NCBI GenBank assembly: GCA_020853025.1
Contig: JADYZP010000054.1
Location: 1-64,000, forward strand
Source of the DNA: Burkholderiales bacterium
GTDB taxonomy: Bacteria; Pseudomonadota; Gammaproteobacteria; Burkholderiales; Casimicrobiaceae
Length of the DNA: 64,000 bases
Direction: 5' to 3'
Position 1 is the stretch's first letter; each line of letters begins with the position of its first letter. Under the pieces are notes generated by a model. That model was not told where the DNA came from. It saw nothing but the letters and a program-made list of their open reading frames with translations, and did no database searches. The position numbers and the translations under genes were made by a program. Below, one piece after another: positions 27,250 to 37,135 of the stretch.

Positions 27250-28764
27250 TTAGCGACCGAGAAACATCTGGTAGGCAGGGTTCATCGATTCGTCGACGTA
27301 GTCATAGCCGAGACGACCCAGAAACTTTCGAAAATCTACCTTCGCGGACGGCGGAACCTGCATACCGACCAGGACGCGCCCATAATCGGCGCCGTGATTG
27401 CGATAATGGAAGAGGCTGATGTTCCAGCCGGTACTCATGCTGTCGAGAAAGCGCATCAGCGCCCCCGGGCGTTCGGGGAACTCGAAACGGTAGAGAATCT
27501 CGTTTTCCGCTTCGGGAGCGTGGCCGCCGACCAGGTGCCGGACATGCAGCTTGGCCATTTCGTTGTCGGACAGGTCGTAGGCTTCAATGCGGTGACGGTG
27601 AAACGACGCCAGCAGATCGGCCGTTGCGCGCCGGTCGGCGACCTCGACGCCGACAAAGAGGTGCGCGACCTTGGGGTCGGCATAACGGTAATTGAACTCG
27701 GTCACGTTCCGGTCGCCGAGCAGGCCGCAAAATTCGCGGAAACTGCCGGGGCGTTCGGGAATCGTCACCGCGAAAACCGCCTCGCGCGCCTCGCCCAGTT
27801 CGGCACGCTCGGCTACGAAACGCAACCGGTCGAAGTTCATGTTCGCGCCGCCGGCGATGGCGATGAAGGTCCGGTCGCGTGCGCGGTGACGCTCGCACCA
27901 GGCCTTGACGCCGGCAACCGAAAGCGCGCCCGCAGGTTCCAATATCGAGCGCGTGTCCTCGAACACGTCCTTGATCGCCGCGCAGGTGGCGTCGGTGGGA
28001 ACCGTGATCATTTCGTCGACGTGCTGACGGGCGAGCCGGAACGTCTCCCGTCCCACCTGCTTGACCGCCACGCCGTCGGCGAAGAGACCGACGTGCGCCA
28101 GCGTCAGACGCCGACCCGCCGCCAGCGAACGCGTCATCGCATCGGAGTCGCTAGGCTGCACGCCAATGACGCGAATCTCCGGTCGCACGTGCTTGACGTA
28201 GGCGCCGATGCCAGAAATCAGGCCGCCGCCGCCCACCGCGACGAAAATCGCGTCGATAGGCCCCTGGCACTGGCGCAGGATCTCCATGCCGATGGTGCCC
28301 TGCCCCGCGATCACGTCCGGGTCGTCGTAGGGATGGACGAAGACGGCGCCGCTGGCCTTCTGCAGCCGCTGCGCGTGCGCATAGGCATCCGAATACGAGT
28401 CGCCATGCAGGACCACGGCTGCACCCCGCGCCTCGACCGCCGAGATCTTGATGTGCGGCGTGGTCACCGGCATCACGATGGTCGACTGGCAGGACAGGCG
28501 CTGCGCGGCGAGCGCCACACCCTGCGCGTGATTGCCGGCGGACGCCGCGATGACGCCTTTGGCGCGTTGCGCCACCGACAGCTGCGCCATTTTGTTGTAC
28601 GCGCCGCGCAGCTTGAACGAGAACACGGGCTGCTGATCCTCGCGCTTCAACAGCACGCGATTGGACAGACGCCGCGACAGCGTGATCGCCTCGTCGAGCG
28701 GCGACTCGATCGCGACGTCGTAAACCCGGGCGTTAAGTATTTTTTGTAGGTAGTTGATGGCCAT
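27250..28764 (-). CDS. ilvA: Threonine ammonia-lyase, biosynthetic
   Basis: Deaminates threonine to 2-oxobutanoate, the first step of isoleucine synthesis. The 504-residue protein has the PLP-fold catalytic domain (PVFSFKLRGAYNKM, with the Schiff-base Lys near residue 51; SAGNHAQGVALAA; GGGGLISG phosphate loop) and two C-terminal ACT-like regulatory domains (beginning FAVTIPERPGSFREF and YRFEFPERPGALMRF), so it is the allosterically inhibited biosynthetic form. ATG 28764 was chosen for family length. It diverges from ppx. Confidence 0.95.
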   Translation of the reverse strand: MAINYLQKILNARVYDVAIESPLDEAITLSRRLSNRVLLKREDQQPVFSFKLRGAYNKMAQLSVAQRAKGVIAASAGNHAQGVALAAQRLSCQSTIVMPVTTPHIKISAVEARGAAVVLHGDSYSDAYAHAQRLQKASGAVFVHPYDDPDVIAGQGTIGMEILRQCQGPIDAIFVAVGGGGLISGIGAYVKHVRPEIRVIGVQPSDSDAMTRSLAAGRRLTLAHVGLFADGVAVKQVGRETFRLARQHVDEMITVPTDATCAAIKDVFEDTRSILEPAGALSVAGVKAWCERHRARDRTFIAIAGGANMNFDRLRFVAERAELGEAREAVFAVTIPERPGSFREFCGLLGDRNVTEFNYRYADPKVAHLFVGVEVADRRATADLLASFHRHRIEAYDLSDNEMAKLHVRHLVGGHAPEAENEILYRFEFPERPGALMRFLDSMSTGWNISLFHYRNHGADYGRVLVGMQVPPSAKVDFRKFLGRLGYDYVDESMNPAYQMFLGR

Positions 28765-28925
28765 GGCGTGGTCGAGGTTAGCAGGAACGAGGATGCCGGG
28801 GGGCCTCCCGCTAAAGCGGGGGTCGAGGGTGGAGTCCTCTGTCGTTGCGATGGGCAGGCCTGCGGTCGGACGCCGCCGTGCTAGGCTTCGCGCCGCCCCC
28901 TTTCCAAGGCCATACCGCATCGCCG

Positions 28926-30428
28926 ATGCCACGCGCCCTGCATCGTTTGTCGAAGTTGCCGGCCAGACCGGCGACACTCGCCGTGGCCGACTTGGGCTCG
29001 AACAGCTTCCGGCTCGAGATCGGCCGCGTCGAGGGCGACCAGATTTTTCGCCTCGACACCTGGCGCGAGACCATCCGTTTCGGCGCCGGCCTCGACAGCA
29101 AGGGCAACCTGACGCTCGCCGCGCGCAAGGTGGCGCTTGCCTGCCTTACGCGCTTCCGCGAACGCCTGTCCGGGCTGCATCCTTCGGGCGTGCGCGCGGT
29201 GGCGACCAACACCTTTCGCGTCGCGAAGAACGCCGCCAGCTTCCTGCCGCAGGCGCAGGCCGCGCTCGGCTTCCCGATCGACATCATCGGCGGCCTCGAG
29301 GAGGCCCGGCTCATCTATGTCGGCGTCGCGCATGTTCTGCCTGCATCCAGGCACCCGCGCCTGGTGATCGACATCGGCGGCGGATCGACCGAGTTCATCA
29401 TCGGCCGCGGCCTGACGCCGGAACGCCTCGAATCGCTGAAGCTGGGCTGCGTCAGCATGTCGCAGCGATTCTTCGGCAGCGGTGAATTGCACGCAACGGC
29501 CTTCGACGCCGCCGAGACGCTGGCACGCGCCGAAATCGAGTCGATCGCGCGTGCATTCGGACCCGAGCACTGGCGCGAGGCCTTCGCCTCGTCGGGCACC
29601 GCGCTCGCGTTGGCGGCAATTCTCGAGGGAAACGGACTCTCCGCCGGCGGCATCACGCGCGAAGGACTGGCGCGGTTGCGCAAGCGGATGATCGGCGCCG
29701 GCCACATTCGGCGGCTGCGGCTCGAAGGCGTCACCTCGGATCGCGCGCCGGTGCTCGCCGGCGGCTTCGCGATCATGGCGGCGGCAATCGCCGGACTCGA
29801 CGTGCCGCGAATCAATCCCGTCGGCGGCGCGTTGCGGCTGGGCGTGCTCTACGATCTGCTCGGCCGCTCCGGCAAGCGTGACAGTCGCGTCGCGACGGTC
29901 GAAAGCATGGTCGAGCGCTATCACATCGACCGTCCGCACGCGCGACGGGTAGCGACGATGGCCAGGGCGCTGTACGTCGCCGGATCGTCCGCCCCCGATG
30001 CCGGCGCGGCGCAGCGCGTCGAATGGGCGGCGCTGCTGCATGAAATCGGCTTTACCGTGTCGCACATCGGCTTCCACAAGCACGGCGCGTACATCCTGGA
30101 AAATGCGGACATGCCGGGCTTTTCGGCGCAGGAGCAGCGACAGCTCGCACAGCTGGTGCTGGGCTGCCGCGGCGGGCTGCAGAAAATGTCCGATCAGCTC
30201 CATGACGACGACTTCGCCGCCCAGGTACTCGCGCTGCGGCTCGCCGTGCTGTTCCATCATGCACGCCGGACGATCGACACACCGCGCATCGGCGTGCAGG
30301 TCGGCCGCAGCGTGGGGTTTGCGATCACCAAGCGCTGGCTGCGCGCGCACCCGCTGACGACGCACCTGCTCGGCGTCGAAGGCGACGAGTGGACGGCGCT
30401 GCGGCGTCCGTGGCGGCCGCTTCGCTGA
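28926..30428 (+). CDS. ppx: Exopolyphosphatase, Ppx/GppA family
   Basis: Degrades polyphosphate from the ends and may hydrolyse pppGpp. The 500-residue protein has the Hsp70/actin-like fold: phosphate-1 loop LAVADLGSNSFRLEIGR (about 19-35), phosphate-2 loop LVIDIGGGSTEFIIGRG (about 146-162) and a C-terminal HD-like helical domain with AALLHEIGF. ATG 28926 fits the family start; the frame extends upstream to 28845 without similarity. It converges on sixA and ppk1, forming a polyphosphate module. Confidence 0.92.
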   Translation: MPRALHRLSKLPARPATLAVADLGSNSFRLEIGRVEGDQIFRLDTWRETIRFGAGLDSKGNLTLAARKVALACLTRFRERLSGLHPSGVRAVATNTFRVAKNAASFLPQAQAALGFPIDIIGGLEEARLIYVGVAHVLPASRHPRLVIDIGGGSTEFIIGRGLTPERLESLKLGCVSMSQRFFGSGELHATAFDAAETLARAEIESIARAFGPEHWREAFASSGTALALAAILEGNGLSAGGITREGLARLRKRMIGAGHIRRLRLEGVTSDRAPVLAGGFAIMAAAIAGLDVPRINPVGGALRLGVLYDLLGRSGKRDSRVATVESMVERYHIDRPHARRVATMARALYVAGSSAPDAGAAQRVEWAALLHEIGFTVSHIGFHKHGAYILENADMPGFSAQEQRQLAQLVLGCRGGLQKMSDQLHDDDFAAQVLALRLAVLFHHARRTIDTPRIGVQVGRSVGFAITKRWLRAHPLTTHLLGVEGDEWTALRRPWRPLR

Positions 30429-30504
30429 CGGGTCCAGAACCCGCCCGGCTGCAGCCGGACCCAACTGCTGGATCGAGGTCCATGCCGGTTCGGTTCGCTT
30501 CGTT

Positions 30505-30957
30505 TCAGACGAACTCGGGTCCCTGCACGACCTTCAGCACCACGGCTGCACCGCCATCCTTGCTGCGGTTGGACAGCCACCAGACGGCGCCCTTGCGTAC
30601 CGACCAGTAGGCCTCTTCGCCGGACAGGAGGAGCGATGCGACGGCACCGAGCGTCGGCTGGTGACCGACGACCAGCACCGGTTCGCGCGACTCGGGCCAA
30701 TTGACGGCCGCGAGCACGGCGGCCGCCGATGCGCCAGGCGCCAACTCCTCGACGGTCTTGAACTTGCGCTGCAGCGCGAGGGCGGTCTGCTGCGCGCGAT
30801 CGGCAGGAGACACCACGATGCGGCAGCTGTCGGGCAGGTGCGCATCGAGCCACGCCGCCATCCGTTCTGCCTGCTTCACGCCCTTCGACGTCAGCCGCCG
30901 CCCGATGTCCGGTTCGCCGGGTTCGGCCTCGCAGTGCCGCCAGAGGATGAGGTCCAT
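30505..30957 (-). CDS. sixA: Phosphohistidine phosphatase SixA family
   Basis: A 150-residue histidine-phosphatase fold: catalytic LILWRHCEAEPG at about 3-14 (Arg-His) and the second site VVGHQPTLGAVASLL at about 96-110. In E. coli SixA dephosphorylates phosphohistidine in phosphotransfer proteins such as NPr; here the target is unknown. It begins 14 nt after the ppk1 stop, so co-expression with Ppk1, whose intermediate is itself a phosphohistidine, is likely. Confidence 0.9.
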   Translation of the reverse strand: MDLILWRHCEAEPGEPDIGRRLTSKGVKQAERMAAWLDAHLPDSCRIVVSPADRAQQTALALQRKFKTVEELAPGASAAAVLAAVNWPESREPVLVVGHQPTLGAVASLLLSGEEAYWSVRKGAVWWLSNRSKDGGAAVVLKVVQGPEFV

Positions 30958-30971
30958 GGTCCGGATGCCGT

Positions 30972-33131
30972 CTACGGGGTCAGGTCGGATTCGCGCAGGC
31001 CGGCGAGAAGCGCCTCCTGCGCACAGCATTGCTTGGCGCGCTTTCGGGGTTTTGCCTTGGACCACTGCCCCTGGGCATCGAGTTCCCACGCCTGCCGGTT
31101 GTCCGCCAGGCATATCTTCAACCCTTCGTCGACCACACGCTTGCGCAGCGCCGGATCGCGCACCGGAAACGCGACTTCGATGCGACGGAAGAGATTGCGC
31201 GCCATCCAGTCGGCGGACGCGAGCCACACGTCAGGCGTGCCGTCGTTGTCGAAATACCATACTCGGTGGTGCTCGAGAAAGCGGCCGAGGATCGAGCGCA
31301 CGCGGATGTTGTCGGAAATTCCCGGCACGCCGGGCCGCAGTGCGCAGGCACCACGGACGATCAAGTCGATTGCCACACCCGCGGCCGACGCCGCATAGAG
31401 CGCGCGGATGACGCCCTCGTCGACCAGCGCATTCATCTTGGCGATGATCCGCGCCGGCTTGCCGTCCTGCGCATGGCGCGTCTCGCGGCGGATCAGCTCG
31501 AGCACGCGCCGCTGCATCGTGAACGGCGCCAGCAGCAGGCGCTTCAGTCGCGCGGCGCGGGCAAGGCTGGTGATGTGCAGGAAAACCTCGTTGACGTCCG
31601 AGCAGATCTCGGGGTCGGCGGTGAGCAGTCCGAAGTCGGTGTACAGCCGTGCCGTCCGCGGATGGTAGTTGCCGGTGCCCAGATGCGCGTAGTGAACCAG
31701 CCGCACGCGCCCGTTCGCATCGTGCTCGCGGCGGATCAGCAGCACCATCTTGGCGTGCGTCTTGAGTCCGAATACACCGTAGACGACCTGCGCGCCGGCG
31801 CGTTCCAGCCGCTCCGCCCAGTTGATGTTGGCCTCCTCGTCGAAGCGCGCCATCAACTCGACGACGACGGTGACCTCCTTGCCGCGACGCGCCGCCTCGA
31901 TCAGCGTGTCCATCAGCACCGAGTTGACGCCGGTGCGGTAGACGGTCTGCTTGATCGCGACGACGTCGTCGTCCTCGGCCGCACGCCGGATGAAGTCGAC
32001 GACCGGCTCGAAGGACTGGTACGGGTGATGCAGCAGAATGTCGTGCTGGCGGACCGCGGCCAGGATGTCCGGCGCATCACGCAGGCGATCGGGCAGTCCC
32101 GGAACGAAAGGCTCGTACTTCAGCGTATCGATGTCGACCTGGTCGATCAGCGACGACAGTCGCGCAATGTTGACCGGACCGTCGCAACGGTACAGGTCCG
32201 CCTCGGTCAGGCCGATCTGCGTCAACAGGAAGGTGGCGAGCGGCGCCGGGCACTCGGACGCCACTTCGAGGCGAACCGCCCTGCCGAACTGCCGCTGCGG
32301 GAGCTCGCCTTGCAGTGCCTGCCGCAGGTTCTTGACCTCCGCCTCGTCGATCCAGAGATCGGCGTCGCGCGTTACGCGGAACTGCGAATAGGCGACGACC
32401 TCGCGGCCGGGAAAGAGGTCGGACAGGTGCGCGTGGATGATCGACGACAGCATCACGAAGGCATGCTCGTCGCCGGCGACCTCGGGCGGCATCTTGATGA
32501 CGCGCGGCAGGACGCGCGGCGCCTTGACGATTGCGATGCCGGTATCGCGGCCGAAGGCGTCGTTGCCGCGCAGCTCGATGACGAAGTTCAGGCTCTTGTT
32601 GACGATCTGCGGAAACGGGTGCGCGGGATCGAGTCCGATCGGCGTCAGCAGCGGCCGCACCTCCTGCGCGAAAAACGCCGCCACCCATTCGCGCTCGGCA
32701 GGCGTGAACTCGATCCGGCGCGCCAGGCGCACGCCCGCTTCGGCCAGCGCCGGCAGCACCTGCTCGTTGAGCACGCGATACTGCCGGGCGATCAGGACGC
32801 GCGCCTCTTCACCCATTCTTGCCGCCAGGTCGCGCGCTTCCTGCAGCGTCAGTCCCGGCGGCGCCAGCTTGGCCCGCAACTGCTCGTTGACGCCGGCGAC
32901 GCGGATCTCGAAGAATTCGTCGAGATTGCTGCCGACGATGCACAGGAAGCGCAAGCGTTCGAGCAGCGGCACCTCCGGATCCTCGGCCAACGCCAGCACT
33001 CTGCGATTGAACTCGAGCAGCGACAGCTCGCGATCGATCGGGGCGGCGACGGCGGGCACGATGGCGGATGCAGCTTCGGCGCCCGCGGCGGCGCCGGGCT
33101 GCGCGGAGGACATTGAAGTGGATGATTCCAT
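30972..33131 (-). CDS. ppk1: Polyphosphate kinase 1
   Basis: Makes polyphosphate from ATP, reversibly. The 719-residue protein has the N-terminal domain (ELSLLEFNRRVLALAEDPEV), the helical H domain and two catalytic halves, with catalytic His in YAHLGTGNYHPRTARLY near residue 460 and DVWLASADWMARNLFRRIEV near 610. It starts ATG 33131; ATG 33113 is an alternative. Gap to dnaQ is 46 bp. Together with ppx and sixA it covers polyphosphate synthesis and breakdown. A PPK2 remnant exists at 7559-7786. Confidence 0.95.
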   Translation of the reverse strand: MESSTSMSSAQPGAAAGAEAASAIVPAVAAPIDRELSLLEFNRRVLALAEDPEVPLLERLRFLCIVGSNLDEFFEIRVAGVNEQLRAKLAPPGLTLQEARDLAARMGEEARVLIARQYRVLNEQVLPALAEAGVRLARRIEFTPAEREWVAAFFAQEVRPLLTPIGLDPAHPFPQIVNKSLNFVIELRGNDAFGRDTGIAIVKAPRVLPRVIKMPPEVAGDEHAFVMLSSIIHAHLSDLFPGREVVAYSQFRVTRDADLWIDEAEVKNLRQALQGELPQRQFGRAVRLEVASECPAPLATFLLTQIGLTEADLYRCDGPVNIARLSSLIDQVDIDTLKYEPFVPGLPDRLRDAPDILAAVRQHDILLHHPYQSFEPVVDFIRRAAEDDDVVAIKQTVYRTGVNSVLMDTLIEAARRGKEVTVVVELMARFDEEANINWAERLERAGAQVVYGVFGLKTHAKMVLLIRREHDANGRVRLVHYAHLGTGNYHPRTARLYTDFGLLTADPEICSDVNEVFLHITSLARAARLKRLLLAPFTMQRRVLELIRRETRHAQDGKPARIIAKMNALVDEGVIRALYAASAAGVAIDLIVRGACALRPGVPGISDNIRVRSILGRFLEHHRVWYFDNDGTPDVWLASADWMARNLFRRIEVAFPVRDPALRKRVVDEGLKICLADNRQAWELDAQGQWSKAKPRKRAKQCCAQEALLAGLRESDLTP

Positions 33132-33177
33132 CAGTGTCGCGGCCGTTCGTGACAGCGCGAAGACCGCGTCGAATTCG

Positions 33178-33891
33178 CTATGCCGGCGCCGTCGTCTCGC
33201 GCAGCCACAGGCACCGCCCGTGCGACTCGCGATCCAGGTCGGCGAGATAGGCCGCGTGCGCCGCCTCCTCTTCGGTCGTCGGAACCAGGACCAGGAGCGC
33301 CGGCCGCGCCGCCGATGCGGCGCCGGACAACAGCGTCGCCGCCGGCGCCGCCCCCAGTTCGATGGTCAGCGACTCCTGTCCGCGCGTCATGGCGAGGTAG
33401 ACCTCGGCCAGCAGCTGGGCGTCGAGCAGCGCGCCGTGGAGCGTGCGATGCGCGTTGGAGACGCCGAAGCGCTCGCACAGCGCGTCGAGATTGTTGCGCT
33501 TGCCCGGGAACGCCTCGCGCGCCATCGCCAGCGTGTCGATCAGACCGCCATACAGCGTCGCGCAGCCGGACAGCGCGCAATGCTCGAATTCGCGGTCGAG
33601 GAAGCCGACGTCGAAGGGCGCGTTGTGGATGATCCACTCGGCGCCGCGTACGAACTCGACGATCTGCCGGGCCTGGTCTTGGAACTTCGGCCTGGACTTC
33701 AGATCGTCCCAGGTCATGCCATGCACTTCGGTGGCGCCGATGTCGATCTCGCGCTCCGGATCGAAATGCAGATGCAGGCTGCGGCCGGTGGGACGCCGGT
33801 CGACCAGCTCGAGCGCCGCGAACTCGATGATCCGGTGCCCCTGTTTTGCGTCGAGGCCGGTGGTTTCGGTGTCGATGATGAGCTGGCGCAT
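33178..33891 (-). CDS. dnaQ: DNA polymerase III epsilon subunit, 3'-5' proofreading exonuclease
   Basis: A 237-residue DnaQ-type exonuclease: Exo I motif LIIDTETTGLDAKQG at about 4-18, IIHNAPFDVGFLDREFE (Exo II) at about 87-103, and Exo III with HGALLDAQLLAEVY near 152-165. The C-terminal extension, which binds the polymerase alpha subunit, is present. It starts at ATG 33891, 29 nt after the phosphatase stop. Confidence 0.93.
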   Translation of the reverse strand: MRQLIIDTETTGLDAKQGHRIIEFAALELVDRRPTGRSLHLHFDPEREIDIGATEVHGMTWDDLKSRPKFQDQARQIVEFVRGAEWIIHNAPFDVGFLDREFEHCALSGCATLYGGLIDTLAMAREAFPGKRNNLDALCERFGVSNAHRTLHGALLDAQLLAEVYLAMTRGQESLTIELGAAPAATLLSGAASAARPALLVLVPTTEEEAAHAAYLADLDRESHGRCLWLRETTAPA

Positions 33892-33920
33892 TCGGGGATC
33901 AGGATACAGGCGTATCGCTG

Positions 33921-34841
33921 CTACCGGCGATACTTTTGTATCGTGCTCTGAATCTCCTCGATCGCATGCTCGATCTCGTCGTCGGTCAGGTCGCGCTGGG
34001 TGCCGGTGCGGTCGGTCAGCGTCAGCGTGCGGTCGATTTGGGTTTCGAATTCGCCCAGGCCGAGCGATTCGGTGATCGTCGTCGTTTGCTCGTCGGTCAG
34101 CGTCTCCGGTCCCCAGCGGACGATGATCGCCGACAGGTTGTCGCCCTCCGGCCCGCCGCGCTTTTCGCCCTCGCGCATCATCTGCGGCGCCGTGGTCAGG
34201 ATCGGCGTCGACGTCAGCCAGGTCGCGACCTCGCGCTGGTCGATCACGCTCCACAGGCCGTCGGTGCAGATGACGATGATGTCGCCGTTGCGCAGCGGCG
34301 TGCGCCGCGACAGGTCGATGACCGGCTCGACCAGTCCGCCCAGGCAGCTGAAGATCTTGTTGCGGTCCGGGTGCGAGACGACTTCATCGGCGCCGATGAT
34401 GCCCTGGTCGACCAGGTACTGCACCTTGGAGTGATCCTTGGTCGATCCGATGAGACCGCCCTGGCGGAACAAATACAGCCGCGAATCCCCGACGTGGGCC
34501 CAGTAGGCGTGGCCGGCCTGCACGACGCAGGCGACGCACGTCGTACGCGGCGTCTCGAGCATCGAGAACTGGCTGGCGTACGAGCCCAGCGCCGCGTGGG
34601 CGCGGACCATCGTGTCCTGCAGGAACTTCAGCGGATTCTTGAGGATCGGCTTGGCTTCCTGCTGGAAGCGTTCGATGAACAACCGCACCGCGATCTGCGC
34701 GGCGATCTCGCCACCCGCGTGCCCGCCCATGCCGTCGGCGACGACGAGCAGCAGCGTGTCGCGGCTGAACGTATAGGCGATGCGGTCCTGGTTGACCTTG
34801 CGCGAGCCCTTTCGCGACTCCTGGAAAATCGTGAAACGCAT
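33921..34841 (-). CDS. PP2C-type serine/threonine protein phosphatase
   Basis: A 306-residue PPM/PP2C phosphatase. Metal-binding aspartates occur in VNQDRIAY, VVADGMGGHAGGE (about 33-45), CTDGLWSVID and GDNLSAIIVRW, and all are present. A roughly 60-residue C-terminal tail (ETQIDRTLTLTDRTGTQ to QKYRR) is extra to the domain. It lies 93 bp after a Ser/Thr kinase gene in the same orientation, a common kinase-phosphatase pair. Target unknown. Confidence 0.93.
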   Translation of the reverse strand: MRFTIFQESRKGSRKVNQDRIAYTFSRDTLLLVVADGMGGHAGGEIAAQIAVRLFIERFQQEAKPILKNPLKFLQDTMVRAHAALGSYASQFSMLETPRTTCVACVVQAGHAYWAHVGDSRLYLFRQGGLIGSTKDHSKVQYLVDQGIIGADEVVSHPDRNKIFSCLGGLVEPVIDLSRRTPLRNGDIIVICTDGLWSVIDQREVATWLTSTPILTTAPQMMREGEKRGGPEGDNLSAIIVRWGPETLTDEQTTTITESLGLGEFETQIDRTLTLTDRTGTQRDLTDDEIEHAIEEIQSTIQKYRR

Positions 34842-34934
34842 GCTGCGAATTGTAGTGCCTTGGAGTGCCTAAGGGTGGCGCTTGGGTGCGGCGCTTCGGC
34901 GAGGTGCCTCGATGCGGCGCCGGCGTGGGGTGCG

Positions 34935-35873
34935 TCAGGCGCCGGCTTCGGAGAACAGCAATTTCCTGATGCTGCCGAAGAATCCGGGCTTCTTCCGGGT
35001 CTGCGGGATGTCACGAATCGCCTTCTGCAGCGCGAACACCGACTGCGGCCGCTCCAGCGGGTCGAGCCGCAGGCACCAGTCGATCACCTCCAGGATGTTG
35101 TCGGAATACTGGCCGGCCCAGATCTTCTTCGCCGACACCAGGTGGTCCTCCTGCACCCGCGCGTCCGCGGCCTGCGGCGCGAACGCCGCCAGGCAGGCAA
35201 ACATCGATGCGCCGACGCCGTAGACATCGGTCCAGGGGCCCAGCCGGTCGGGGTCGCGGTATTGCTCGGGGGCGGCAAAGCCTGGCGTGTACATCGGCGC
35301 CAGCTTGGGCCGCGCGCTGGTCAGCGTCTGCCTGGCGGCGCCGAAGTCGAGCAGCACGGGCGTGCCGTCGGTGCGCAGATAGATATTGGCCGGCTTGATG
35401 TCGAGGTGCAGCAGCTTGTGCGTATGCACCTCGCGCAGCCCGTTCAGCAGGTGCATGAAGACATGCCGGACCAGCCGCTCGGACATCTGGTCCTGCCGCA
35501 TCTGGATCTGCTGCTGCAGCGTGCGGCCGCGCTCGTAGCGCATCACCATGTAGACCGTCTCGTTGGCGCGGAAGAAGTTCAGCACGCGCACGACGTTGGG
35601 ATGGTTGATCTTCGCGAGCGCCCGGCCCTCCTCGAAGAAGCATTTCATACCGTAGCGGAACGACGTCAGGTTCTCGGCCGAACTCGCGCGCACGATGTCG
35701 CCCTCGGTGCGCAGCACCAGCGACGACGGCAGGTATTCCTTGATCGCCACCGGCGCGCCTTCCTCGTCGAAGGCGCGGTAGACGATCGAAAAGCCGCCGC
35801 GGCTGATTTGCCGGTCGACCCGGTAGTTGAGCAGCTGATAGCCGCCGGCGAGCGCTTGATTGGTGACGGCCAT
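34935..35873 (-). CDS. Serine/threonine protein kinase
   Basis: A 312-residue Hanks-type kinase lacking a membrane anchor. Visible: glycine loop ISRGGFSIVY at about 23-32, VAIKEYLP (ATP-binding Lys near 44), HLDIKPANIYL catalytic loop near 150 with Asp and Asn, and LLDFGAARQ (DFG). The usual HRD Arg is Leu, so it is a non-RD kinase. No PASTA or sensor domain follows; the C-terminus is RKLLFSEAGA. Start ATG 35873 is chosen from the domain beginning; an upstream frame reaches 36023. It pairs with the PP2C gene. Confidence 0.9.
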   Translation of the reverse strand: MAVTNQALAGGYQLLNYRVDRQISRGGFSIVYRAFDEEGAPVAIKEYLPSSLVLRTEGDIVRASSAENLTSFRYGMKCFFEEGRALAKINHPNVVRVLNFFRANETVYMVMRYERGRTLQQQIQMRQDQMSERLVRHVFMHLLNGLREVHTHKLLHLDIKPANIYLRTDGTPVLLDFGAARQTLTSARPKLAPMYTPGFAAPEQYRDPDRLGPWTDVYGVGASMFACLAAFAPQAADARVQEDHLVSAKKIWAGQYSDNILEVIDWCLRLDPLERPQSVFALQKAIRDIPQTRKKPGFFGSIRKLLFSEAGA

Positions 35874-36139
35874 GGTGAAGGCGAGTTCTTCCTCTTCGGA
35901 GCAATCGTCGGCGTAGGCACCGCCGCATCGGGCGAAACACCCGCAATTCCTATGCCAGCAGCGAACACCGCGGGTTGCGCGGGTGTCGGATAACGCATAC
36001 ATTCTCGGCAACCCGGCGGGCAAAGTAAAGGCAATACCTGCCCTTGCGGTCGCTGCGCCGGCCCATACCGAGCGCCGGAAAACGAGCCCAACCCCGTCGG
36101 CCGCGAAATGGCCGGCGAGAGACGAGTCAGGACTTCCCC

Positions 36140-37006
36140 ATGATCCTCAGCATGACCGGCTTTGCGGCGGTCGCCGCGGAATTGCCGGGCGTTTCGCTTG
36201 CCGTCGAGCTGCGCTCCGTCAATCACCGCTACCTCGACCTGACGCTGAAGCTACCGGACGAGCTGCGCGCGTCCGAAGCCGGGTTTCGCGAAACGCTCGC
36301 CGGGGCGCTGAAGCGCGGCAAGGTCGAGTGCCGGGTCGCCCTCAACCGGAACGCGCAAGGGGCCAGCGCGCTGGCGGTCGACGCGGCCCGGATCGGACAA
36401 CTGGCCGCGGCGGCGTCAGAAGTGACGCGCGCCGTCCCGAATGCCGCGCCGCTGACCGTCAACGAAATCCTGCGCTGGCCGGGGGTACTCGCCGAGCCGA
36501 CCGTGCCGCCGGCCGAACTCGCGCAGCGTGCCGGCGATCTCGTGCGCCAGGCGCTCGCCGAGCTGGCGGCCGCACGCGCCCGCGAGGGGGCGAAGACCGC
36601 CGCAGTGCTCGAAGCCTGCTGCGCGGGCCTCGAGGCGCAGGTCAAACGCGTTCTGCCGCGCGTGCCCGCGGTCCACGCCGCGTACAACGAAAAGCTCGCC
36701 GCGCGCTTGCGCGACGCGGGGCTCGATCCCAACGAGGATCGCCTGAAGCTGGAGCTGGCGCTGTTCGCGACCAAGGTCGACGTTGCCGAGGAGTTGACGC
36801 GTCTCACCACGCACATCGCCGAAGTGCGGCGCGTGATCGGGGCCGGCGGCAGCGCCGGCAAGCGCCTGGATTTTCTCGCGCAGGAGCTGCACCGGGAGGC
36901 GAACACGCTCAGCTCGAAGTCCGTCGATACCGAAGTTTCGCAGGCCGCACTCGAACTCAAGATACTGATCGAGCAGATGCGCGAGCAGGTGCAGAATGTG
37001 GAGTGA
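36140..37006 (+). CDS. yicC: YicC family endoribonuclease
   Basis: A 288-residue protein with the family start MILSMTGFAAVAAELPG, SVNHRYLDLTLKLP near 28-41 and the C-terminal DUF1732 block GKRLDFLAQELHREANTLSS near 243-262. YicC proteins are involved in RNA decay (RyhB in E. coli). Order with gmk-rpoZ-spoT is typical of betaproteobacteria. It diverges from the kinase gene, with 266 bp between the starts showing nothing recognisable. Confidence 0.92.
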   Translation: MILSMTGFAAVAAELPGVSLAVELRSVNHRYLDLTLKLPDELRASEAGFRETLAGALKRGKVECRVALNRNAQGASALAVDAARIGQLAAAASEVTRAVPNAAPLTVNEILRWPGVLAEPTVPPAELAQRAGDLVRQALAELAAARAREGAKTAAVLEACCAGLEAQVKRVLPRVPAVHAAYNEKLAARLRDAGLDPNEDRLKLELALFATKVDVAEELTRLTTHIAEVRRVIGAGGSAGKRLDFLAQELHREANTLSSKSVDTEVSQAALELKILIEQMREQVQNVE

Positions 37007-37135
37007 GAAAGGCGCGCGCGACCGCAGGTCGCGCGGAGGCCCGAAGGGCGCGACGCCGAGCGACCGACGGCAGCCGACACGTTGTGCGTCGCCATGCGAA
37101 AGCGGCGCAATGCGACTGCGAACGAGCGGAACGCG

